From positions 1 through 6,118 of the forward strand of contig JAHDDA010000168.1 in NCBI GenBank assembly GCA_020629595.1: a stretch of 6,118 nt of DNA, read 5' to 3'. The position numbers and the translations under genes are program-made. The notes beneath the pieces are model-generated. The model did not search any database. It had not been told where the DNA came from and was given only the letters and a program-made list of their open reading frames with translations. Origin of the DNA: Chitinophagales bacterium. Lineage in GTDB: Bacteria; Bacteroidota; Bacteroidia; Chitinophagales; UBA2359. Below, piece by piece: positions 1 to 5,909 of the stretch (the first letter of the stretch is position 1; each line of letters opens with the position of its first letter).

Positions 1-278
1 ACATAATCTTTTATCTCGTTTTCTCTGTCTTCGCTGGTCATCCAAGAGGCAACTGGTTTTCCAGAAAAGCCATTCCAATAAAAACGAGAAAGTGCTTCGG
101 GGGCAACAATAAAATGACCTTTTTGGGCAAGTGGCTCAAATTGTTCTATAAATTTTTCAGCTTTTTCTCCATATCCGTGTATTACAATCCAAACTTTTTT
201 GGTTTGTTCATTCGGTTCACCTAAAGTAAAATAACGAGCTGTTTTTGTTATACTTATATGTTTGGTTCTAATTTTCAA
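1..278 (-). CDS. Alpha/beta hydrolase, phospholipase/carboxylesterase-like (partial, C-terminus beyond the window)
   Basis: The first 92 residues of a probable serine esterase are visible; the gene runs off the left edge. An N-terminal strand region (KTARYFTLGE, residues 12-21) is followed by a hydrophobic strand and an HGYGE oxyanion-hole motif (VWIVIHGYGE, 29-38). A second strand and loop follow (FIVAPEALSRFYW, 56-68), then a segment with WMTSEDRE (79-86). This order fits the phospholipase/carboxylesterase branch of the alpha/beta hydrolases. The catalytic Ser, Asp and His would all lie outside the window, so activity and substrate cannot be judged. No ATG is available: the stop of the upstream gene (293-291) is in the same frame, and the first usable start is TTG at 278-276, giving (M)KIRTKH, a plausible family N-terminus. 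It lies 12 nt behind the TPR gene and is probably co-transcribed with it. Family assignment is fairly sure; the exact start is moderately sure. Confidence 0.8.
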   Translation of the reverse strand, partial: MKIRTKHISITKTARYFTLGEPNEQTKKVWIVIHGYGEKAEKFIEQFEPLAQKGHFIVAPEALSRFYWNGFSGKPVASWMTSEDRENEIKDY

Positions 279-290
279 ATTCCAAAATTC

Positions 291-1760
291 TTAATTTAAA
301 AATTCTTTTATTCGTTTCTGAGCAGATTTAGCTTGCTGTGCAAAACTATCTACATAAGGGTGATTGTTATAAGATTTCACTTTTTGATACAAAGAATTTG
401 CCAACTCAAACTCTTTTCTACCTTCGTAAATCCCACCTAATTCTAATAAAACTTTAGGAGCAAAATAATAAGCAGTATTCGTTGGCTCAGAAGCAACTAA
501 AACATTAAAAATTTCAATAGCTTCTTCATATCTTTCTAAACGTTGCAAAATTCTACCTAATCTATAATTATATTCCACTTGCTCTTTTTCTTTTTCTAAA
601 AGCAATGGATTCACTTGATTTATAGCTTCCAATGCCTTTTTATAATATGCTCCGTCAAACAATAATCTTGCTTTTAATAAATTAACGTTAGGTATAAAAT
701 TTTGCTTCGCTTCTTGCAGGGCTTGTTTGTCTTCTCCAATTTTTGTATCTCCTTCAGATACAACTTTACTTATGTAAAGCTCATAATTAGCTAAATTATT
801 GTTTATTAATGCGTGCCAAGCCAATTTTTGATAACATTCTTTTTTGTAAGTGTTAGTTGAAGTTGTTTCTAAAAATTTTAGTAAGTTTTTATCTGCATTT
901 TCATCTAAACGATTGAGTTTGCAAATACCCAACATTAAATCAATAGTGGGAAAAGGAAAGCAGTTATTATCACGAGGACAATTTTCTAAAGTTGTAATGG
1001 CAAAATCATTATCACCCATTGCATTGGCTAAATTAGCAATAGTCATTGTATGCCACATTCCTTTTTCAGTTTGTAATTCCTGATAAATGATTTTCTTTGC
1101 AATTATCTCATCATTTTCAATAAAATACTTTACAAAAACGTATAATAATTTAGCTTCTTCTTGCATAGAATGTGGTGGGTGGTTGTAAATAAAATCTTCC
1201 ATTTTTTTCGCTCCAGCTTCTAAATCGCCATCGAGACCAACAATTTTAACGCCCCACTGATATTTTTCAGGAATAGTTCCAATTAACATTTCTAAAATGC
1301 CTAATCCTTTTTTATTAGGACCAAAGTTTGGGTACATTTTTTCATTTTCCAGATACAATTTATAAGCTCTTCGAATATCCCAGAAAGCACTTAAATACTC
1401 TTCTTGTCGTAATTTTATAAAACCACTGTGTAAATTAATTTCAGCTTTTAAAAATCTTTTGTATGGCGAATCTTCAGAATTATCTATTTTCTTAAGCCAA
1501 TTATCTTTTGCATTATTAAAAAAATCAATATCACTTTGGTTTTCTTGAACGGTTATTTTAAAAAATTGAATGTAACTTTTAAGCAATAAAGGAATTCTGT
1601 TTTGTTCATTTTCTTGTTCAATAAGATTTTCAGCCTCTTGAAATCTGAATTGAAAAACTTTTTCATACGCAGAAATACAGTTTTCATTCCACTCAAAATT
1701 TTGTGAAAACATTGTATTTGAGCAAAAAACACTAAAATATATTAAGATTAAATACTTCAT
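291..1760 (-). CDS. Secreted or periplasmic TPR protein with a TTC39/Iml2-like segment
   Basis: This 489-residue protein starts with a likely signal peptide: MKYL, a hydrophobic core (residues 3-13) and a probable cleavage near FSQ (18-20). No lipobox cysteine is evident, so a soluble periplasmic or surface-associated product is likely. The rest is helical repeats. TPR-like units are clearest at the C-terminus: about 362-382 (LLFDGAYYKKALEAI), 396-425 (YNYRLGRILQRLERYEEAI) and 438-470 (LLELGGIYEGRKEFELANSLY). The middle segment 151-190 (GLGILEMLIGTIPEKY, then VGLDGDLEAGAKKMEDF) resembles, from memory, the conserved core of eukaryotic TTC39/Iml2 (DUF3808) proteins; this is inference. Enzymatic motifs are absent, so a scaffold or binding role is likely, but its partner is unknown. 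The ATG at 1760-1758 is chosen because it gives the signal peptide. It diverges from metK across 73 nt and is followed by the hydrolase gene. Confidence 0.85.
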   Translation of the reverse strand: MKYLILIYFSVFCSNTMFSQNFEWNENCISAYEKVFQFRFQEAENLIEQENEQNRIPLLLKSYIQFFKITVQENQSDIDFFNNAKDNWLKKIDNSEDSPYKRFLKAEINLHSGFIKLRQEEYLSAFWDIRRAYKLYLENEKMYPNFGPNKKGLGILEMLIGTIPEKYQWGVKIVGLDGDLEAGAKKMEDFIYNHPPHSMQEEAKLLYVFVKYFIENDEIIAKKIIYQELQTEKGMWHTMTIANLANAMGDNDFAITTLENCPRDNNCFPFPTIDLMLGICKLNRLDENADKNLLKFLETTSTNTYKKECYQKLAWHALINNNLANYELYISKVVSEGDTKIGEDKQALQEAKQNFIPNVNLLKARLLFDGAYYKKALEAINQVNPLLLEKEKEQVEYNYRLGRILQRLERYEEAIEIFNVLVASEPTNTAYYFAPKVLLELGGIYEGRKEFELANSLYQKVKSYNNHPYVDSFAQQAKSAQKRIKEFLN

Positions 1761-1770
1761 TGAAAACTAT

Positions 1771-1803
1771 TTTACAAATAAATATACACTTACTTTATTT
1801 TTG
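1771..1803 (+). promoter_or_regulatory. Probable metK promoter (Bacteroidota -33/-7 type)
   Basis: The bases TATTTTTG at 1796-1803 match the -7 consensus TAnnTTTG exactly. TTTACA at 1771-1776, a near match to the TTG-centred -33 element, lies 19 nt upstream, a normal spacing. Transcription would begin a few bases after 1803, leaving a leader of roughly 25 nt. This also decides the metK start: an in-frame TTG at 1801 lies inside the -7 element and so could not be on the mRNA. Confidence 0.65.
1775..1782 (-). promoter_or_regulatory. Possible -7 element for the TPR-hydrolase operon (weak)
   Basis: On the minus strand the bases read TTTATTTG, one mismatch from the Bacteroidota -7 consensus TAnnTTTG, about 14 nt before the ATG of the TPR gene. 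A GTG 21 nt further upstream (1806-1804) could stand in for the -33 TTG but is a mismatch. It would overlap the proposed metK -33 element (1771-1776), placing the two promoters back to back. This is a weak match in AT-rich DNA. Confidence 0.25.
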
Positions 1804-1833
1804 CACCTCGTTTTACAAAAAAGAAAATTAATA

Positions 1834-3063
1834 ATGTCATATTTATTTACCTCAGAATCGGTGTCTGAAGGACATCCAGATAAAGTAGCAGACCAAATTT
1901 CAGATGCTATATTAGATGAATTTTTGAAAAAAGACAAATCTTCAAAAGTGGCTTGTGAAACATTTGTTACAACTGGTTTGGTTGTAGTAGGTGGCGAGGT
2001 GCATAGCGAGGCTTATGTTGATATTCAAAAAGTAGTAAGAGCTACCATTAAAAAAATTGGCTATACCAAATCGGAATATATGTTCGATGCCGACTCTTGT
2101 GGTATATTATCTTCTTTACACGAGCAAAGTAGCGATATTAGACAAGGTGTTGATAGAGAAAAAGAAGAAGATCAAGGAGCTGGAGACCAAGGTATGATGT
2201 TTGGTTATGCTACGAATGAAACCGATAATTATATGCCAATTTCATTAGAGCTTTCGCATTTATTATTAGAAGAATTAGCAGAATTAAGACGTGAAGGTAA
2301 AGAAATGCCTTATTTACGCCCAGATTCAAAGTCGCAGGTAACTATTCGTTATAACGATAAGCACCAACCAGAAGCAATTGAAGCTATTGTTGTTTCTACA
2401 CAACATGATGATTTTGATGAAGAAAAAGCAATGTTGGCTAAAATTAAAACCGATGTAAAGGAAATTTTAGTGCCAAGAGTAAAAGCAAAATTGCCAGCCA
2501 AAGTTCAGGCATTGTTTAATGATGATATAACTTACCACGTTAACCCAACAGGTAAATTTGTTATTGGTGGACCGCATGGCGATGCTGGTTTAACTGGTAG
2601 AAAAATTATTGTTGATACTTACGGCGGAAAAGGAGCACATGGTGGTGGTGCTTTTTCAGGAAAAGATAGTTCAAAAGTAGATCGATCTGCAGCTTATGCT
2701 ACACGCCATATTGCTAAAAACTTAGTAGCTGCTGGTGTGGCAGAACAAGTTTTAGTTCAAGTAGCTTATGCTATTGGTGTGGCAAAACCTGTAGGTTTAT
2801 ATGTAAATACCTACGGAACAGCTAAAGTTGATTTATCTGATGGAGAAATTGCTGAAAAAATCGATAAATTATTTGACTTACGCCCTGCAGTATTCATTAA
2901 GCGTTTGGGATTAAGAAATCCTATATTTGCTCAAACAGCTGCTTACGGTCACATGGGACGCCAAGCAGGAACTATTGAGGTTGATGGCGAAACTTATGAA
3001 ACTTTTACTTGGGAAAAATTAGATTACGTTGATAAAATTAAAGCGGAGTTTAGTTTGAGTTAA
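1834..3063 (+). CDS. metK: S-adenosylmethionine synthetase (methionine adenosyltransferase)
   Basis: MetK makes S-adenosylmethionine, the main methyl donor, from methionine and ATP, releasing phosphate and pyrophosphate. It is a cytosolic enzyme, usually a tetramer. At 409 residues it is slightly longer than the 384-residue E. coli enzyme, with the extra length partly in a C-terminal stretch (about 378-390). All signatures are present: TSESVSEGHPDK (6-17) with the ATP/metal-site His and Asp, DIRQGVD (101-107), GAGDQG (115-120), GPHGDAGLTGRK (246-257) and the phosphate-loop GGGAFSGKD (270-278). The first ATG (1834) gives MSYLFTSESV, matching the family N-terminus; in-frame extension to a TTG at 1801 is rejected because that codon lies in the promoter. 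No Shine-Dalgarno sequence is visible. A strong terminator follows, so the gene is probably transcribed alone. The short leader leaves no room for a SAM riboswitch. Confidence 0.98.
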   Translation: MSYLFTSESVSEGHPDKVADQISDAILDEFLKKDKSSKVACETFVTTGLVVVGGEVHSEAYVDIQKVVRATIKKIGYTKSEYMFDADSCGILSSLHEQSSDIRQGVDREKEEDQGAGDQGMMFGYATNETDNYMPISLELSHLLLEELAELRREGKEMPYLRPDSKSQVTIRYNDKHQPEAIEAIVVSTQHDDFDEEKAMLAKIKTDVKEILVPRVKAKLPAKVQALFNDDITYHVNPTGKFVIGGPHGDAGLTGRKIIVDTYGGKGAHGGGAFSGKDSSKVDRSAAYATRHIAKNLVAAGVAEQVLVQVAYAIGVAKPVGLYVNTYGTAKVDLSDGEIAEKIDKLFDLRPAVFIKRLGLRNPIFAQTAAYGHMGRQAGTIEVDGETYETFTWEKLDYVDKIKAEFSLS

Positions 3064-3091
3064 TTTTTAATTTAATGAACAATAATTGAAT

Positions 3092-3130
3092 AAAAATCCA
3101 AAATGAACTCTATTTCATTTTGGATTTTTT
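3092..3130 (+). terminator. Intrinsic terminator of metK
   Basis: A perfect 16-bp inverted repeat pairs 3092-3107 with 3114-3129 around a 6-nt loop (CTCTAT, 3108-3113). The 3' arm ends in a run of six T (3125-3130) and the 5' arm begins with A5, so the hairpin could also stop transcription from the other strand. It lies 28 nt after the metK stop and separates metK from the next gene. Confidence 0.9.
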
Positions 3131-3229
3131 GTTTGTTAACAAAAATTTATTAATCAATCATTTTAAAAATTAAATTTTACTTTTAGATTTACATTTACTT
3201 TTTATTCAGTTCAAATTTAAACATTAATA

Positions 3230-3790
3230 GTGAAACTTATTGAACGTGCGCACAGCCAAACTAAATTAATAAAGGCTGGTGTTCCAAGTGTTTTTTTTAA
3301 ATTACTTGATAATATTGAAGATTTTCCTGAAGTGGATATTAAAAAGCCAGATGGAGCATATCTACATATTCCAACAATGCAACAATATGAAATTTTTGAA
3401 GATTTTTCGGTTGCCCCTCTTTGTGACATAGGTGATGGTGATAGCTTTTTAGTATATTTATTTAATAACGATATTCAAAAGTTTGCTTACTGTGCCATTG
3501 AGGCAGATGAGTTGTATGAAGATTACGGAATGAATGTTCAGGCAATGTTGGCTAATTTACTTATTGACACCTACGATTTTTTAAGTGAAGAATTATTTGA
3601 AGAGGGCGTTGAAGATGAAGAAATAACAGATACTTTATCGTACATTGCAGAAATTGGCGAACGCTTAGGCTTAAATAAAACTATAAGTACAAACATTACC
3701 CAACGTTTGTATAAAGCAGATACTGAGGATGAAGATAGGTTTGAAGGCGAAGATGACTGGATTAAGACAAATATTCATAGTTTACTTTAA
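3230..3790 (+). CDS. Acidic protein of unknown function, possibly SUKH (SMI1/KNR4)-like
   Basis: I do not firmly recognise this 186-residue protein. It has no signal peptide or membrane segment and is probably cytosolic. It is very acidic, especially at 91-131 and at 164-176 (DTEDEDRFEGEDD). The central part, with hydrophobic strands around a CDIGDGD turn (65-71), then FLVYLFNN and KFAYCAIE, followed by a helix (104-120), recalls the layout of SUKH-superfamily proteins, in which a GD turn separates beta strands. That link is weak inference; family members include toxin-immunity proteins, but no toxin gene is adjacent. The start is GTG at 3230 (MKLIERAHSQ); an in-frame stop at 3218-3220 prevents a longer form, and the next Met is at residue 50. 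The 3131-3229 upstream region is AT-rich, with no TAnnTTTG match. The stop overlaps the convergent cdaA stop by 4 nt. Confidence 0.75.
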   Translation: MKLIERAHSQTKLIKAGVPSVFFKLLDNIEDFPEVDIKKPDGAYLHIPTMQQYEIFEDFSVAPLCDIGDGDSFLVYLFNNDIQKFAYCAIEADELYEDYGMNVQAMLANLLIDTYDFLSEELFEEGVEDEEITDTLSYIAEIGERLGLNKTISTNITQRLYKADTEDEDRFEGEDDWIKTNIHSLL

Positions 3791-4593
3791 AATATAGATT
3801 TCAAACCATCATCAATAGTTTGTAATAAATCATCATTGGTAATGTTGGGGTATAAATTGCCATTATAGGCTTTTGAAATTCTACCCGATTCTTCTGATAC
3901 AATTAAGACTATACAATTGAGTTGTTCGGAAATACCAACTCCTGCTCTATGGCGTAAGCCTGCCCATTTAGGCAAATTTGTTTGTTCGGTAACAGGTAAA
4001 ACAACCCCAGCGTATTCAAGCGTTCTATCTGAAATAATAACTGCTCCATCGTGCATTGGGCTTTTATTTTGAAATACGCTTTCTAATAAATCTACCGAAA
4101 TTTCTGCGTTTAACTTTACACCTGCATTATAATAAGCAGATTGGTTTTGTGGAGCAAAAACTATTAATGCTCCAGTTTTTGAAGCCGACAAAGTATTTAT
4201 TGCTTGAGAAATTTTTGCCTTTAAATCAGCATCTATATCAGCTGCTAAATTTTTACCTCTAAACCATTTTGCTAATCCACTTTTACCGCCTACACCATAA
4301 TTTCTTCCAATTAATAATAAAAATCTACGTACTTCGGGCTGAAACACAATTAACATAAGAATTACCCAAACTTCAATAAACTTTCCTAAAATAAAAGCCA
4401 ACAATTTAAACCCTAAGGTAGAAACAAGCCAATAAATAATTACTACCGATATTAAGCCTAATAAGATATTTAAAGCAATACTTCCTCTTAATACACGATA
4501 AATGGTGTACAATAGAAAGGCTACCAATATTATGTCTAAAATATCGACAATACCAACTGAAATAAATTCTATTTTAAATAATTCATTCCACAT
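3787..4593 (-). CDS. cdaA: Membrane diadenylate cyclase CdaA (c-di-AMP synthase)
   Basis: CdaA condenses two ATP into cyclic di-AMP, a second messenger tied to potassium and osmotic balance and envelope integrity. The 268-residue protein has the usual architecture: three N-terminal membrane segments (about 13-35, 39-58 and 62-84), the conserved FQPEVRR linker (85-90 region), then a cytoplasmic DAC (DisA_N) domain from about 120. The catalytic signatures are intact: HDGAVII with the DGA motif (182-184), GLRHRAGVGISE with the RHR motif (214-216) and VSEESGRIS (232-240). The ATG at 4593-4591 overlaps the end of folP by 11 nt, suggesting translational coupling; folP-cdaA linkage is known in Bacteroidota. 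No CdaR regulator or GlmM gene, the partners in Firmicutes, is next to it. There is no terminator after it, and its stop overlaps the convergent gene's stop by 4 nt. Also called dacA. Confidence 0.95.
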   Translation of the reverse strand: MWNELFKIEFISVGIVDILDIILVAFLLYTIYRVLRGSIALNILLGLISVVIIYWLVSTLGFKLLAFILGKFIEVWVILMLIVFQPEVRRFLLLIGRNYGVGGKSGLAKWFRGKNLAADIDADLKAKISQAINTLSASKTGALIVFAPQNQSAYYNAGVKLNAEISVDLLESVFQNKSPMHDGAVIISDRTLEYAGVVLPVTEQTNLPKWAGLRHRAGVGISEQLNCIVLIVSEESGRISKAYNGNLYPNITNDDLLQTIDDGLKSIF

Positions 4594-5431
4594 TTAACTG
4601 TTCTATAATTTTAATGGTTTCTTTAGCTTCTTTTACATCATGAACACGCAAAATACTTGCCCCTTTTTGTAAGGCTATTGTTTGTAAAACTGTGCTTCCA
4701 TTCAATGCTTCTTTAGGTGATACTTGTAACAATTTATAAATCATAGATTTACGAGAAACGCCAACAAGTAACGGCTTTTGTAAGCAACTAAATACTTCTA
4801 AATTACGCATTATATTATAGTTGTGGTTTAGTGTTTTACCAAAACCAAAACCAACATCCAACACAATATCTTTTATCTTTAGCTTATTTAGATGTTCTAA
4901 TTTACGAATAAAAAAATCGAGTATTTCCTCTACAACATTTGTTTCGTAGGCTGGTTTATCTTGCATATCTAAAGGTTCTCCCTGCATGTGCATTAAAATA
5001 TAAGGCACATCTAAATTTGCAACTGTTTCAAACATAGCCTCATCTATGTTTCCTGCCGAAATATCATTAATAATACTAGCGCCTTCTGAAACTGCAAACT
5101 CTGCAACCTTGGCTTTTACTGTATCTATTGAAATTATTGTTTCTGGAAAATACTTAATTATTGCTTGAATAGCAGGAATAACTCTTTTTAATTCTTCTTC
5201 AGTACTTATAATTGCTGCTCCTGGTCGGCTCGACATTCCACCTATATCAATAATATCAGCTCCTTGTTTTAGCATTTTTTCAGCTTGAAACAAAATTGCA
5301 TCTTTTTGCTCGTATTGTCCACCATCAAAAAATGAATCTGGGGTAACATTTAAAATACCCATAACTTTTGGTTTTTCTAAACTCAAAAGTTTGCCTTTAC
5401 AATTTAAAGTAAAAGGTGTTTTACTATTCAT
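4583..5431 (-). CDS. folP: Dihydropteroate synthase
   Basis: FolP joins p-aminobenzoate to 6-hydroxymethyl-7,8-dihydropterin diphosphate to give 7,8-dihydropteroate in folate synthesis; it is a cytosolic TIM-barrel enzyme and the sulfonamide target. The 282 residues carry the motifs in order: MGILNVTPDSFFDGG (24-38), the DIGGMSSRPGA loop (62-72), SIDT (101-104), NDIS (122-125), LMHMQG (146-151), LDVGFGFGKT (191-200), VGVSRKSMI (223-231) and RVHDV (262-266). Pterin-site Asp192 and Lys227 of the SRK motif are present. The widespread DPGFGFGK motif reads DVG here, with Pro replaced by Val193; the catalytic Asp is kept, so function should be retained. The length is normal. The ATG start at 5431-5429 overlaps the end of the upstream nuclease-like gene by 8 nt, and the 3' end overlaps cdaA by 11 nt, so this is the middle gene of a tight operon. 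Confidence 0.97.
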   Translation of the reverse strand: MNSKTPFTLNCKGKLLSLEKPKVMGILNVTPDSFFDGGQYEQKDAILFQAEKMLKQGADIIDIGGMSSRPGAAIISTEEELKRVIPAIQAIIKYFPETIISIDTVKAKVAEFAVSEGASIINDISAGNIDEAMFETVANLDVPYILMHMQGEPLDMQDKPAYETNVVEEILDFFIRKLEHLNKLKIKDIVLDVGFGFGKTLNHNYNIMRNLEVFSCLQKPLLVGVSRKSMIYKLLQVSPKEALNGSTVLQTIALQKGASILRVHDVKEAKETIKIIEQLNVE

Positions 5432-5894
5432 TTTCTGTTAATTTTAATATTTGCTTCCAAGTTAATATTTCTTTATGGAATTTGAAACTTTGATCCTCAA
5501 AACTAATCTCACAAAAAAAATGATTTATTCCATTAGTTAATAACAAAAATGGAACTTTTAAAACCAAATTGTAATGAGCTGCTTGATTAAAAACAGCTTG
5601 CGTAATTTTAATTTTTGGTGCTTTACACTCCACTAATACCAAAGGTTTTAAATCTTTATTATGTACAACTAAATCATATCTTTTTTTCATTTCGTTTAAC
5701 TTTATTTGCTTTTCAACACTCATACTATTTTTTGAAAAACCAAGTTGGTTTATTAAAAACCAAATTAGGTTTTGTCTAACCCACTCTTCTGGTAAATTTA
5801 CAATCCACTTTTTACGAACAATATCCCAAACATAGTTTTTATTGTTCTCTGTTTTTTGTTTTATGTTGTATGTTGGAAAGTTTAAATTTGCCAC
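5424..5894 (-). CDS. Stand-alone HSDR_N_2-type (type I restriction HsdR N-terminal) nuclease-fold protein
   Basis: This 156-residue protein consists of little more than one PD-(D/E)XK nuclease-fold domain of the kind found at the N-terminus of type I restriction subunit HsdR (HSDR_N_2). The helix with PEEWVRQ (35-41) precedes KRYDLVV (71-77), LVECKAP (87-93), a Gln in VFNQAAHYN (101-109) and LLLTNG (117-122). The presumed metal-binding set Asp74, Glu89 and Lys91 is intact, so it could cut nucleic acid, but this is inference. No helicase, methylase or specificity gene is nearby, and it leads the folP-cdaA operon, so a housekeeping role seems likelier than restriction; its true function is unknown. 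The start is GTG at 5894-5892 (MANLNFP). A longer frame to an upstream stop at 5924-5922 offers no better start and would overlap divergent kdsA. Its end overlaps folP by 8 nt. Confidence 0.85.
   Translation of the reverse strand: MANLNFPTYNIKQKTENNKNYVWDIVRKKWIVNLPEEWVRQNLIWFLINQLGFSKNSMSVEKQIKLNEMKKRYDLVVHNKDLKPLVLVECKAPKIKITQAVFNQAAHYNLVLKVPFLLLTNGINHFFCEISFEDQSFKFHKEILTWKQILKLTENE
5883..5890 (+). promoter_or_regulatory. Candidate -7 promoter element for kdsA
   Basis: TAAATTTG at 5883-5890 matches the Bacteroidota -7 consensus TAnnTTTG exactly and ends 19 nt before the kdsA ATG, leaving a leader of only about 10-15 nt. Upstream TTG triplets lie at 5856-5858 (24-nt spacing) and 5866-5868 (14-nt spacing), neither ideal for a -33 element. 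The element lies within the first codons of the divergent nuclease-like gene, as it must since the gap between the genes is 15 nt. Confidence 0.4.
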
Positions 5895-5909
5895 GCTAAA
5901 AATTATAAA

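Noticed and set aside
850..1083. A 77-codon plus-strand open frame
   Set aside because: It lies wholly opposite the TPR gene, has a low-complexity serine/lysine-rich product and no recognisable motif; it is a shadow of the real gene.
1764..1833. Possible SAM riboswitch before metK
   Set aside because: The gap to the divergent TPR gene is 73 nt and the predicted leader is about 25 nt, too short for any SAM riboswitch class; no suitable stems are seen.
3174..3205. Short repeated TTTACTTTT motifs upstream of the acidic protein gene
   Set aside because: They are short, irregular copies in a region made almost only of A and T; there is too little to call a binding site or repeat array.
3217..3429. 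A 70-codon minus-strand open frame
   Set aside because: It is antisense to the start of the acidic protein gene and resembles no family I know.
3800..3825. Weak CAAAC/GTTTG inverted repeat near the end of cdaA as a terminator
   Set aside because: The stem is only 5 bp with a long loop and no T-run.
4056..4262. A 68-codon plus-strand open frame
   Set aside because: It is antisense to cdaA, whose reading frame is unambiguous; its leucine-rich product is composition-driven.
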